Shown piece after piece: positions 23,169 to 35,588 of a stretch of 64,000 bases of DNA. The translations under genes were made by a program, and so were the position numbers. The notes below the pieces were generated by a model. It did no database searches. It had not been told where the DNA came from and saw only the letters and a program-made list of their open reading frames with translations. The stretch's first letter is position 1. Each line of letters starts with the position of its first letter. Source of the stretch: Torymus aiolomorphi. Taxonomy: Eukaryota > Arthropoda > Insecta > Hymenoptera > Torymidae. The stretch covers positions 63,556,522-63,620,521 of the forward strand of contig CM070877.1 in assembly GCA_036365515.1 (NCBI GenBank). Direction: 5' to 3'.

Positions 23169-24309
23169 TAATTTAGTGCATAATTCTTTAGAAAGGTCGA
23201 GGAAAATCCCTGCGCAGTAATCAAAGTATGGAAAGATTAACGATTTGACCAGGGTCATCCTCACAGAAGCCGGTAAAAGACCTTGATTATTCCGTAGGCG
23301 TGCAAGTGCAGCAAAACTCTTCTTACTTGTAATGTTACATTGTTCCCTCCATGAAAGCGTGCTGTCCAACGTAATACCAAGAACCTTCACCGACTCACAT
23401 GGGGTAATGGTAGTGCCATTGAGAAAAATCAGGGACGTATTTAGTCACCGCAGCTGACTCATAAAGCTTCTTGACCCAATCCAGATAGCTTGTGTCTTCT
23501 GCGTGTAGATGGTTAGGCCGTTTGCACTCGCCCACTGCGAGATACCGATAATATCGGTATTTACTTTTGCACAGATGGACTCTATTTCAGAAATATGCCC
23601 ACTCCGGTAAATCACAAAGTCGTCCTCATACAGGCAATAAAGAGAAAGAGAGAAAGAGAGAGAGAGAGAGGGGAAAATCGCAAGTAATCGTGGGCTCACC
23701 CTAGGTTGCTGAGGTCGAGTGTATAAGGAGGGGGAGTGGGCGAAAGGTATGATTGATATTGTGAACATAGCTCCGACGCGCATTTCCAGCATTGCGCGTA
23801 TTCAGAGAGAGTGACAGAGAGCGACAGTAAAATACAGCAAAGGCGTGAGTGAAATTACGGGCGTGAATTCGGGGAAGTTACATGGAGGGTGTAGTAATCC
23901 GCGTCTGTAAGAGGGAGGGAATGGAGTGAATGAAGTATATTAGTCTGTAAAAAGGTAGGGAATAAAGAAGAAACGTATACATTATTTGAGTGTTTGCATG
24001 CTTTATTTTGCGTAACCTTCACCCACAATTTTCAGGTTCTTCGCAGTCCGAACGAGAACAGCACGGCCGAACTCCCCTCTGGTAAGTGAACGAGAATAAG
24101 ACGTGAGCGTGAAAGTTATTTGCCGTATACCAGGCAACTATAGGGTTTCACAGATCTAAATATATAGTAAAAAGTATACCATCGTACGTTGATGACGGAT
24201 TCGACAAGAGTTTCGGTAGCGATTACGACAGATACGGCGGTAACAACGACAGAGCGGGCATTAAATCCATTACACTAGCGGTGTCACGCGTTCTCTACGC
24301 GAACTATTC

Positions 24310-24544
24310 TCTCAATTAACAAAATCAAAATAGCCAGTAATAAAGTTTTCTATAAAACACTTTCTAACTCATTCGAGAAAAAAAAATTGTTGTCTTAATA
24401 CCCAAAAACGTACATTAATATAGATACTAGCGGTAGTTAACTGGCTCACTGACGCTCCCTCGGTTTAAATACATTTTTTCTTATGATAAAGTTATAAAGA
24501 ATATGTCGACGCCCCCTATTCATAAAATACTAACACAAATGCGA
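24310..24544. other. No gene recognised
   Basis: Moderately AT-rich sequence between the CpG-rich block and a degenerate repeat. Nothing recognised. Confidence 0.35.
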
Positions 24545-24782
24545 CTGCATCAAAACTCTAATTGATAATTTGGCGCAAAAATTCCAATTGAAAAATTTGA
24601 GCAACAAAAATCTAAATCAGAATTTCATGCAATAAAAGTTCAACTCCCAATGAAATGCATTAAAATTGTAATTCACCAAGAATTCATTAAAATGATGACT
24701 CGCGCAAGAGTACATTATAATGCAAATTCAAATATGTAAGCATTATAATTCCAATTCACGAGAATGTACAATATAATGACGT
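24545..24782. repeat. Degenerate ~23-bp tandem repeat
   Basis: Loose repetition of GCAAYAAAAATTCAATT-like words (AATTCCAATTGAAAAATT, AATTTCATGCAATAAAAG, AATTCACCAAGAATTC). Heavily diverged; no function evident. Confidence 0.4.
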
Positions 24783-26330
24783 CTATTAAGCTAGCACGAC
24801 CACTTTCCAACGCCCTCTTGAAAACTAGTTGTTAATTTGTTGATAATTTGTTGCTAATGTGTTACGCTAATCCCGATGTTGTTGCTCCAGCCATTTCCGA
24901 GTTATACAGGCCGTGCTACCTTAAGACTTAAGCTGGCACGGCCACAGTTATAACTTTTGAATGACAAAACATTTTTTGACGGGACAGGTGGCATAATTTG
25001 TTGCTAATTTGTTGCTTCAATATAGGCTAGGTCCCAAATCTTCAAAATCAAAATGGCGCCTAGTGGTGGTGGTACCCAGCCATCACCCGCCTTACGTAAT
25101 TTTTTTAAATCTTGAATAATTCAACAAACTGCTATGGGATATTTTGTTGCTAATCTGTTGCTAATTTGTTACGCTAACCTCGATGTTGTTGCTCCAGCCT
25201 TTTCCGAGAAACAATGGCTATTCTAGCGTAATATTAAGCTGAAAAAGCCATTACGTTGTACCTTCTCAGCAATTGACGATAGCAACACAGGGTTTGGCCT
25301 CGATTTTGTCGCTAATTTTTCGCTGAAAGATGCCGTAGATCCCATGTCTCAAAAGTTGACTGCTGTCCCAAAGAACGACCTCCGGCCATGCGCATGTAAA
25401 CAAAAATTATAAAAATCATAAAAATCAATCAACTCATAATTGCACATTTTGTCACTTATTTGTCGTTCACTTTTCCCGCAAATCTCGATTATGTTGCTAA
25501 AGTTGTTCTCGAAAAAAAAATCGCAGCTGTAGCGCCATTTTGAAGCTGGAAAAGCCACTGTTGTATCTTCTCCACAAGTGACGATAGCGACACGGGCTTT
25601 GGTCCAGATATAAGCAAAAATGATAAAAATAAAAAATCAATTAATTCATAATAGCACAATTTGTCGCTAATTTATCGCTCATTTTGCCCGCAAAGCCCGA
25701 TTTAGTTGATTTAGCCGTTATCGAGATACATTACCTTAAGGTAGTTGGATACTTGTGTTCGGAAGCGAAAGTCGCATCTAGTCGCAAAGAGAGTCGAATC
25801 TCTTGCCTGCCACGAGTGCTTTTTTGTACGCTGGGCGAGCGAGAACTTTTTAGCGATCAGTATAACCTAACCCCGCATTATCGCTGTTTCTCACGCTTAC
25901 ACGTGTCCTCTCTCTTGCACTCGCAGCGTGTGGTCGTCTACCAACTAAAACAATGCTACTTTGAATTACAATAATTAGAAAACAGTGTCCAATATCTCCC
26001 TTAGTAACTATACGTTTTCAAAAAACATTCTCCAGAGATTCTTTCTTTAGTCGATGAAAATGTAATTCATGTTCATTAATCAGTTACGGGCACTATAGAG
26101 GGCAGCAATATGAATCATACCTTAATTTATTGCTAATTTGTTACTAATTTGTTACGCTATTCTCGAATTTGTTGCTCCAGCCGTTGTGTCGAGAAATCCA
26201 GGCGGTGCTAATTTAAGACAATTTAGCACAGCCACAACTGTATCTTTTGATTGAATAAAGATATTGCAATCATTAAAGAGAGATAATTTATTGCTAATTT
26301 GTTGCCTTGAGACTGAGTTGGACCCAAAAT
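24783..26330. repeat. TTGTTGCTAATTTG satellite, left copy
   Basis: It starts at GTCTATTAAGCTAGCAC, as does the array at about 60827. The palindrome GCCGTGCTACCTTAAG|ACTTAAGCTGGCACGGC is seen near 24910. The segment from about 25210 (GAAAAAGCCATTACG ... CAATTGACGATAGC ... GACTGCTGTCCC) matches 62940-64000 in the same order and orientation. ORFs inside (25349-25558, 25684-25974) are by-products of the repeat. Confidence 0.85.
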
Positions 26331-26986
26331 CGATAGTCCAACGGGAACGTAAGAAATCGACTTTCGGGCGCTCTAAATTGTATTTTATTTAGTAAAACGG
26401 TAGGTAGCAAATTCAAAACTATGGCAACCGTTGAGGCTAATATGTTGCTAAATAATAATTTCCGCTAAATTATAATTTCTTGCTTCAAGATAGGTTAGAT
26501 TCCGGAGTCAGAAGTCGATCGAAAACGTGTTTTAGACGTCGTAAATGTTGTTTTATTTCGTTAAACGGAAAACAACAAACTCATAACTGTACAGAATCTT
26601 GTCTTTAACATGTTGCTAAGTTGTTTCAGTATTCCTGAATTTGATGGTTCACAATAGGCTAGATCCCGGAGTGGAAGTCGATCGAAAACGCGAAAAAAAC
26701 GTGTTTTGGTCGCTGAAATGTGGTTTTATTTAGTAAATCGGTAAGCAATAAATTTATAACTGTGCAGAATGTTGTTATTCATATGTTTCTAATTTTTAAG
26801 ACTATTCCCCAATTTTTTGCTACAAAACAGGCTAAATCCCAGAGTCGAAAGTCGATCGAAAACGCAAAATAAAACTGGTTTTGGACGCCGTAAATGGGTT
26901 TTATTTAGTAAATCGGTGAGCAAAAAATTCAAAACTACGCAAAATTTTTTACACTCAAAAGTTGTTACACTATTTCTAAATTTGTT
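26331..26986 (+). repeat. Satellite B, ~160-180-bp unit, forward
   Basis: Units contain CCGGAGTCGAAAGTCGATCG, AAACGTGTTTTGGACG, then TTTTATTTAGTAAATCGG and ATAACTGTGCAGAATG. Anchors fall near 26515, 26676 and 26851. It shares the TTGTTGCT phrase with the neighbouring satellite. Confidence 0.75.
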
Positions 26987-27813
26987 CACTCAGAAAAACG
27001 ATACTCCGGTACCGAAATAAAATTCCTCCTGAAAAAATCTTCCTACCATAAAAAGGACTTCCGCCCACTCCGTAGAATCGTAATTCGATTACAGGAACCG
27101 TGGTCTCCTGTTAAATGAGAACAATCCTCCTGTAGGAGAATTTCATGTTTTATTACAAGAATATTATGTGTCAGTAATGGAGGAATGATATTTTGGGTTT
27201 TAGGTCGCCAAAACTCTATTTTATAAATATCAATAGATTGCATTGTAAGACAAGTTTTATTGATAACAGATGACACTAGGACTAGTATATAAATAATTAA
27301 AATATTTTGAGACGGTGGCTCGTACGTTCCAGAATATTAATTTAGGATGGAGTGAATAGGTCGATCAACGAGGAACCATAAATAATAATAAAACTTAGTT
27401 TATTAGGCCGACGTTTCGGTACTGAAGTAAGTACCTTCTTCAGGGCTAATGATTTTTTTTTTAATAAATCATGGTGTAAACCTTTTTTTAATCATTAGCC
27501 CTGAAGAAGGTACTTACTTCAGTACCGAAACGTCGGCCTAATAAACTAAGTTTTATTATTATTTATGGTTCCTCGTTGATCGACCTATTCACTCCATCCT
27601 AAAATAATTAAAGTAACTAAATCTTCATGTACAACAATTTTATTTTTACATTCATTATTTATTTTTTTGTTAATAATTATTATATATACGGGAGGAATTC
27701 CTCTTATTGCGATGCGACATTGTACCAAGCGGATATTCCTCCTTCCATACAAAGGATATATCCTCCTCCGACAGGCAGATTCTCGTTGGTATAGGAAGAT
27801 CATTTTCTGAGTG
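26987..27813. mobile_element. Non-autonomous CAC-ended element, 827 bp
   Basis: Left end CACTCAGAAAAACGATAC and right end ATCATTTTCTGAGTG are inverted repeats. The flanking satellite reads continuously once the element and one TT are removed, so the target duplication is 2 bp. TCCTCC motifs cluster near both ends. It resembles a CACTA/Mirage-type MITE. A foldback is nested inside. Confidence 0.6.
27343..27602. repeat. Near-perfect foldback, ~112-bp arms
   Basis: The left arm (27343-27455) and right arm (about 27488-27602) are reverse complements around a spacer of about 30 nt. The arms contain GGCCGACGTTTCGGTACTG and AAGGTACTTACTTCAG-type sequence. The 56080 region has a comparable CGTTTCGATAACTG...TTATCAAG motif. 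Confidence 0.8.
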
Positions 27814-29255
27814 TTGCTTTAAGATGCGCTAGATCCCGAAACCGAAAGACGAACGAAAACTCAATAAAAACGTATTTCGGACGGTAAGAATGGTTTTTTA
27901 TTTAGTAAATCGGCGAGGAACAAATTCATAACTGTGCAAAATGTTGTTATTAATATGTTTCTAATTTGTAAGGCTATTCCCGAAATTGTTGCTTGGAAAC
28001 AAACTAGATCCCGGAGTCGAAAGTCGATCGAAAACTCAATAAAAACGTATTTTGGACGGTAAGAATGGTTTTTTATTTAGTAAACAAATTCATAACTGTT
28101 CGGAATGTTGTTATTGTGAGCCATGATTTTGTTAATATGTTGATAAGTTTTTAGGCTTTCTTAAATCTCGAATAATTAAACGAACAGCTATTGAATATTA
28201 ACGTTAGAAATAGCAGGTTTCGCCTGCCAGGGCGAAACCCGGTGTAGCTACTCTAATCGCTGAAGAGATACAAACGTCGATAATCTGGCTTAAGAATTGA
28301 CCTACAGCTGCGTTTTTTTTTTTCGGAAATAATGCGAGCGACAAAATCGCCGCATGCGTAACAAATTGGCAAAAAATTAGTAACAAAATATCCAATAGTT
28401 TGTTTAATTATTGGCGATTTAAAAAAAGCCTAAAAACTTATCAACATATTAACAAAATCAAAGCTCCCAATAACAACATTCCGCACAGTTATAAATTTGT
28501 TGCTCACCGATTTACAAATAAAACCCCTTTACGGCGTCGAAAACAGGTATTTTTTTTGCGTTTTTCATCAACCGTCGGCTCCGGGATCTAGACTGTTTTG
28601 TAGCACCAAATTCGGGAATAGCCTTAAAAATTAGAAACATATTAATAACAACATTCCGCACAGTTATAAATTTGTTGCTCACCGATTTACTAAATAAAAC
28701 CACATTACAGCGACAGAAACATTTTTTTTTGCGTTTTCGACTGACTTTCGACTCCGGGATGCTAGCCTATCGTGAAGCAACAAATTCAGGAATGCTGTAA
28801 CAACTTAGCAACATGTTAAAGACAACATGTTCTGCACAGTTATGAATTTGTTGCTCACCGTTTTACGAAATAAAACACAATTTACTACGTCCAAAACACG
28901 TTTTCTTGCGTTTTTGATCGACTACCGACTCCGGGATCTAGCCTGTTGTAAAGCAACAAATTCAGGAATACTGTAACAACTTAGCAACATGTTAAAGATA
29001 ACATTCTGCGCAGCTATGAATTTGTTGCTTACCGTTTTACGAAATAAAACAGTATTTACGACGTCCAAAACACATTTTTGATCGACTTCCGACTCCGGGA
29101 TCTAGCCTATCTTGAAGCAACAAATTCGGAAAAAGCGTAACAACTTAGCAACATAGCAACCACAAAATTTTGCACAGTTTTGAGTTTGTTGCTCAGCGAT
29201 TTACTAAATAAAAGCTATTTACGGCATCCAAAATAGGTTTTAGTAGATAAGCTAC
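27814..29255. repeat. Satellite B continued, then inverted
   Basis: Forward units continue to about 28130. From about 28380 the same unit runs in the opposite orientation (GCTCACCGATTTACTAAATA, GATCGACTTCCGACTCCGG), with anchors near 28500, 28670, 28850 and 29030. The turn-over lies at about 28140-28370 and includes a small hairpin GGTTTCGCC..GGCGAAACC. Confidence 0.75.
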
Positions 29256-29560
29256 ACCGACTCTGCCCCCCCCCCCTTCTGCCTCTCACCCACCAGCCCA
29301 CCTGTGCAGCGTTCTGGTAAGTTGAGACGAACGGGTGAGGCCCCGCCCATTTTCGAGAAGCTTCTACCCCCGCCATTTGCAATGACGTCATCAAGTAAAA
29401 ATTGTCAGTATTTTATTGTCACAATTTTGCATGCAGGTCAAATTTTCATTTACTAGCGACCACGGCGGCAAAAAGCGGGCAGCAGGATGCAGGCAGCGGG
29501 ATGCGGGATGCGAGCAGCGGGATGCGGGATGCAGGATGCGGGCAGAGATCAGCATTTTAC
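29256..29560. repeat. C-run and GCGGGATGCGG minisatellite
   Basis: A nine-C run near 29265 and, at about 29467-29545, repeated GGATGCGGGATGC/GCAGCGGGATGC words. The overlapping 71-codon ORF is a repeat translation. Confidence 0.6.
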
Positions 29561-29573
29561 CATTTTTTTTTTA

Positions 29574-29716
29574 AACTTTTTCCTTTTCCAACGGTTTTTT
29601 TTCTCATCGAGACTTGATACGATACTCTAAGCTAAAATAACGTTTTTTTCAAACTTTTCCTTTTCCAACAGTTTTTCGTCACCGAGGCTTGATACGATGC
29701 TCTATTCTAAAACAAC
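29574..29716. repeat. Tandem duplication, ~70 bp
   Basis: Two diverged copies share CCTTTTCCAAC, then GTTTTT and GCTTGATACGATGCTCT or ACTTGATACGATACTCT. No gene. Confidence 0.6.
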
Positions 29717-30071
29717 GGTTATTTGTTTTCTGTCCCCCATATACAAACGATAAGAGTGAGGGCGTTCATGGAAACCATCGAAATAATAATTATTTAATAG
29801 GTCTATACAAAACGGCAAGACGGAGAGTATTTCAGCCTTGCTCGGAGACCCGAGCAGAACAGTCGAATCTTGAATTAATACCATATATACTTGCCAGTCA
29901 AATATCAGAATATACACAGCATTTTATTAGTTTATTCTAAAGTAAGTATTTATCGTTAAATTTTCTACCTCCAAAGGACATAAGATTACAATAAATTCTT
30001 AAAATTTGTTATTCTATTAAATAAATACGACGAGGGAGATGGAATTCTTTCATTGTGCAACTTAGTTTCAA
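29717..30071. other. Upstream region of the polymerase gene, nothing recognised
   Basis: AT-rich; no promoter could be assigned. Confidence 0.3.
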
Positions 30072-31736
30072 GTGATCACTATGTCCGCGTTTGACTGTAA
30101 AAAACTTCTGAATATTATGCTAGAAGCATATGGTCTTTTAGCCTATAAAAAGATAAATCCTGAAGAAATTACGAAGTGGATTAAACTAGGCGACCAGAAT
30201 CTAAGAAACTTGAGGCAGCTTTCGTTTAAAAATGGAAACACTGTTGCAGAAAAACAAAGTTTTATATCCACAATTGGATTACTTAAAGGCATTCAAGGTA
30301 GATTCAAGCGTTTATTAAAGAGTGGTGCGGGTTTGCGTGAAACAAGAAGTGACAGAGTAAAATGGCAAAATGTGGAGTCTGCTTTCAATGATCGTATTAA
30401 ATCTGGAACGATTACCAACTTAAAAAATTTAGATATGACTATATTTATGAAAGACGCTCAAGCATTATTTCAATCTCAAATGAAAAATGTTTTGAAAAAA
30501 GAAGAGGCTCTCAAAGTGTATACTATCTTGTCAGCTGAATACATCATAATAAAAGCTGATAAAGAGATAGTAGAAATCAAATATTTTAATACAAAGGCGG
30601 AGGCGATTTTACGAACAACTGATTTAAAGCAATGGTTTACTGAGAATGTTCAACAGCGTATTGAAAAAGATATGGAAGAATTTCAGGAGAAAGATTCATG
30701 CTGGACAATTCGACAAATTCTTAATTTATCTGTACACATCAATAAATATAATCCAATTCGAGGAGGCTCATACATCAGTCTACCCCCGCAAATACAAAAA
30801 AAAGCATGCATGTATCAATGTACAGAATTTTGATGATGCATGTTTCAAGTGGGCAATACTGTCAGCTTTGCACCCTGTACATCACTCTGACCGAGTATCA
30901 TAATATAAAGTCTATGAGAATGAATTGAATTTTAATGGAATACAATTTCCTATGAGTCCTAAACAAATTCCGAAATTTGAAAAACAAAATAACATCTCGG
31001 TTAACGTTTATATTTTAAAAAAGTCTAGTGGAAATTTTAAAATTTTGCCGCTTCACATAAGATCATGTAAGAAGGAAACACATATCAACCTTCTTCTTCT
31101 ACAAAACTATTACGTAGATGACGAGGAAAGTAAACAGGAGGAAAACTTTGAAAATGATTTATAGATATTCCACTATGTTTGGATCAAAGATTTATCGCAT
31201 TTAGAATCTACACAACTTTCAAAATGGGGCCATAAGCAGTTTATTTGTGATCGATGTCTACATTATTTCAGCAATGATTTTAAATTGAACTTGCATAAAC
31301 AAGATTGTATGCAACTCAACAAGTACAAAGTAACTTTGCCTACACTAAGAGATAAAATTTTACAGTTTAAAAATTTCAAACGTAAAAAAAAATTGCCATT
31401 CGTCATATACGCAAATTTTGAGTGCCCTTTAAAAGCTATGCAAATCGGAAATGCTTATCAAGAACATGAAGTATTTAGTATTGGCTATTATTTAAAGTGC
31501 AGTAATGATGACTCTCTATCTCACTACAGTAGCTACAGAGGAAAAGATCCTGCTAAATGGTTTGCAGAGCAGCTGCAAAGTCTGGTAGAAAATTTTGAGA
31601 CTATCTTCAAGTTCATAGTACCAATGGAAACATTAATAAATCAAGAACAAGCATTTCGAAATACATCATTATGCCACATTTGCGATAAACCTTTAGCAGA
31701 GAAGCGTGTATGAGATCTTTGTCATCTGACTAGAAG

Positions 31737-34700
31737 GTAAGGTTAAAAGAAAATGAAATATGCTTCAAGCAGAAAGGCTATAGCCGGATAAGCATGTTAA
31801 AATTTCCCCCAACGTAATCGACAAACTAACTTTACTGGTCGATAGAACATGTAAAAAGAACTTCTGCGCTAAATTTTTAGACCATAATACCTTTCTGATG
31901 ACTAATTAACACCAAAAACGTGTTTTTTCGATTTTATTTTTTTCCGAGTGTCAGTTAACTTTTAAAAATCTGAAAAAATTCAGAGAGATGTATATGTAGG
32001 TCCCAAATAACCATGAATTTTTTCAGATTATGCTAATTTAAATTGTGCTCTAAAAAAATTCCTAAAGATTTGTATTCATTTTTTAAATTGGTTCCCTATC
32101 AATGGCTAGCTTCCAATACCATTATTTTTTTGTATTTTTTTTCGCTCTTTCGATTTCCATTATAAAAACTGTGATAAAATGGGGTGGAACACCATCAAAA
32201 ATCAAAAAAACCGTTTTTTCTTCATTTTTGGCATGTTCTTTTATCCAAGCGTCAAAAATAACCCCAAAAATCGAATCAACGCATAAGAAAATCCTCTAGA
32301 ATAAAGTAAAAATATAAAAATTGTCATAACCAACCTAAGACCAACGAAACAAAATCTATATTAATCGTGTAAAACCGTGTAAATAACGATTTAGCTTAAA
32401 AAATAACTTCATAAATCGATTTGGTGCATCAAATATCTCGTAAAATACAGAAAAAATATAAAACTTCTTATAACTTACCTTACACCACTGAAGAAACTCT
32501 AATATTAGTCGTATGAAACGATAATAAGCGTGGTTTAGCCTAAAAGTAACTCCATAAATCAATTCAGTTCATAAAAAAATCTCTTAGAATATACTCGTAG
32601 TTAAAATATAAAAATTATGATAACCCAGCTATTTGCAATGAGAAATCTTTATCTTATTTGTATAAAGAGATAGATGCTATTATATAATCTCAACAATAAC
32701 TATTAATGTTGTGCACACCTGGACTCCGCAAAAAAATGATACTTTACTCCTTAAGTGGATAAATTCTAATTCAAATCTCAGCCAAAAGTGGGATAACATC
32801 TGGATATAGGAATTAGTGAGCAGTAGATAAAAAAGATAGAAACAAATGAGCTATAATTATTAAGCATATACTTAAAAAGATGTTTTATAATAGAACACTA
32901 TACGATAAGTAAGAACAATAGTTGTAATTTAAATAACTAGCGATCGAGCTGCGTTTCGCGCCGATATTAGTTTTGGACATATTATATTAAAAATCATTAC
33001 ATTTTGCATTTATAATAGAGAGGTATCGAACTTTAATTTTTGAGGTTAGAATTTCAAACAGAACGTCACGTTCTATCAATCGAGGTTTCTGTCGTCGCCT
33101 TCTTAACATAAAACAAAAAAATTCAATTGATTGAATAAATAATTATTTGGTTTATTTAAACATACATGAATATTAAAAAAACTACAATAATATTATTATT
33201 TCTAATCAGAAATATTAGAATATAATATTGTAATTTTATATTAAAAATCACATTAAAATTAATATTAGATTCATATGCTACGTTAGAAATTATCTCAAGA
33301 ATTGAAGATATGTATTATATGTAATGTCATATATTTAGAAAACAATAGAATTGGGCAATATCACACTAATTGCAAGAACTATTTCATTTTTATTTTTCCC
33401 GAATTTGCTCTATATTAAAACTGTTCGGTAAAAGAAATGTTAAAAGTTCAATGTTGTTCAATTAATTAAGAATTATTTTTCAGCAACATTTATCTAAATG
33501 TAAAAAAAATCTAGTATTGTACCAATACTGATCCAATACTGATCCAATACACCATGTTTTTGTACATTTGTGATTGATTTATAAAAAATGTATGCTTTTC
33601 TTCATACTTAAAAGCCGAAACAATATTTTTTTTAAATTAATTGCATTTCTTAGAAATAAATGTTGTGAATAAAAGAACAACCAATGAATAACAACTATTT
33701 ATATGAAACCATCGAAGTCCTCATTATATATTTTATTAAAAATTCTTCTATTTAAAAATGTAATTGAGACAATTTAATTTAATGATATATTTTTTCCTTT
33801 TCATATTGGAAAACAAAATAATTCATTTATTACAAATGTTTACATATTTTATACACAACATTAAAAGGTTACCTAAAAAACGGCCAAAAAAACCACTTGG
33901 GTTGCTAAATGTGATGTTTCTCGAGTTCAAATATTATTTTTATCTTTTTCTCAATCGGTAAGTGATTTTATAATTCAATTTATACATTTATTTTTGCTCC
34001 TTTTTAATTAATTTTTTAGTTACTTGCACCGTCAACAGATAAAGTTAGTATATTTATAGTGTTAGTGTATACACGTGTATATTACACGTGTACACGTGTA
34101 TATTAAGTATAATATAGTAGAGACAGAAAAATCTATCATCTCACAATGCAAATATACTTATAGTTACAACTAAATAATTAATTATTAAATTGATAAATAA
34201 GTGAGAATCATATTACAAAAATGAAAAATATTTAAAATAATTAAATTAAATTAATAAATTGAATTAGTAAATTAATAAATTAAATTATTAATTGCCAGCT
34301 GATATGAATTACTCGTACACTCATGTGAGCGTAAACTGTGGAGGTGCTGAATAAATATTCTATAAACATAAATATCGAATGTGCGCGTTTGCATATAGAT
34401 ACAGACATACTTAATGTAATTTTGATTCTAATTAAGTATATTTATAGCACTCTAACCTCAAAATATGGCAACTATAATGCCAATTTTAGGCCCTCTTCCT
34501 GTAAAATACTATAAAAAACTGGTGTGTAAGTGATTATTGGCAGACTTTTCACCATCGCTTTGCTCGGGCGCCGACATGCGGGTCAATTCTGCACATATTT
34601 CGTAATCTATATACTTTGAGTATCACTTGTTGACAATAAAATTACCAATTCTGTCTGTTACACTCAATTTCTTATTAGCTACATATACAGGGAGTACTAA

Positions 34701-35588
34701 CGGTTTTTTATATACGAGTATTAACAGTATTGTAGAACTTTCTATATGCGCTGAATCGATTTATGGACTTACTTTTAGGCTAACTCACGCTTATCATCGC
34801 TTCATACGATTAATACAGATTTTCTTCGTTGGTGTAAGAAGTTTTAAGAAGTTTTATATTTTTTTCTGTATTTGAGGAGATTTTTTGATGCACTAAATTG
34901 ATTTATGGAGTTATTTCTTAGGCTAAATCGTTGTTTACATGGTTTTACACGATTAATATAGAATTTTTTTTCGTTGGTATTAAGTTGGTTATGATGATTT
35001 TTATATTTTTACTTTATTCTAGAGGATTTTATGTGCTGATTCGATTCTTGGGGTTATTTTTGACGCTTGGATAAAAGAACATGCCAAAAATTAAGAAAAA
35101 AACGGTTTTTTTTTATTTTTGATGGTGTTCCACCCCATTTTATCACACTTTTTATAATGGAAATCGAAAGAGCGAAAACAAATACAAAAAAATAATGGTA
35201 TTGGAAGTTAGCCATTGATAGGAAACCAATTTAAAAAATCAATACAAATCTTTAGGAATTTTTTTAGAGCACAATTTAAATTAGCATAATCTGAAAAAAT
35301 TCATGGTTATTTGGGACCTACATATACATCTCTCTGAATTTTTTCAGATTTTTAAAAGTTAACTGACGCTCGGAAAAAAATAAAATCGAAAAAACACGTT
35401 TTTGGTGTTAATTAGTCATGGGAAAGATATTATGGTCTAAAAATTTAACGCAGAAGTTCTTTTTACATGTTCTATCGACCAGTAAAGTTAGTTTGTCGAT
35501 TACGTTGGGGGCAATTTTAACATGCTTATCCGGCTATAGCCTTTTGCATTATGTTTTATGTTCTTATGTTTTTTTTCTTATGTTTTAG
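31737..35588 (+). other. GT-AG intron of the polymerase gene, 3852 bp
   Basis: Donor AAG|GTAAGG at 31737 and acceptor TTTTAG at 35583-35588 join CHLTRR to YRGAAHEDC in frame, restoring a conserved block. The precise join argues for an intron that later grew by insertion of the element at 31773-35544. Confidence 0.75.
31773..35544. mobile_element. Long-inverted-repeat (FB-like) element inside the intron
   Basis: Arms of about 830 bp (31773 to about 32600; about 34705 to 35544) start at AAAGGCTATAGCCGGATAAG and end at its complement. Inner parts of the arms hold about three repeats of some 150 bp each (AAAATATAAAAATTGTCATAACC-like ends). The centre (32600-34700) is AT-rich with no recognisable ORF. 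It is probably a non-autonomous foldback. The target duplication is not clear. Confidence 0.7.

Larger units (their letters stand above)
21484..23640 (-). pseudogene. Non-LTR retrotransposon reverse transcriptase, 5'-truncated and interrupted
   Basis: On the minus strand, a LINE ORF2 reads from about 23640 to 21486. It has the palm motif LYEDDFVIYRSG (usual Y-A-D-D; Ala replaced by Glu), ISQWASANGLTIYTQKTQ, then after a frameshift near 23400-23440 the thumb region VKVLGITLDSTLSW and VKSLIFPYFDYCAG. A mariner insertion separates the last part, which ends in the common LINE C-terminus (LWNALPRDVRAS). The catalytic palm upstream of YEDD is absent, so truncation happened at about 23640, beside a short GA tract. 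Target-primed retrotransposition commonly leaves such 5' truncations. The clade is probably jockey- or I-like. Confidence 0.82.

Noticed and set aside
25349..25974. Two ORFs inside the left satellite
   Set aside because: They lie in repeat units and have no conserved product.
32102..34875. Small ORFs in the polymerase intron
   Set aside because: They lie in inverted-repeat arms or AT-rich filler with no recognised domain.
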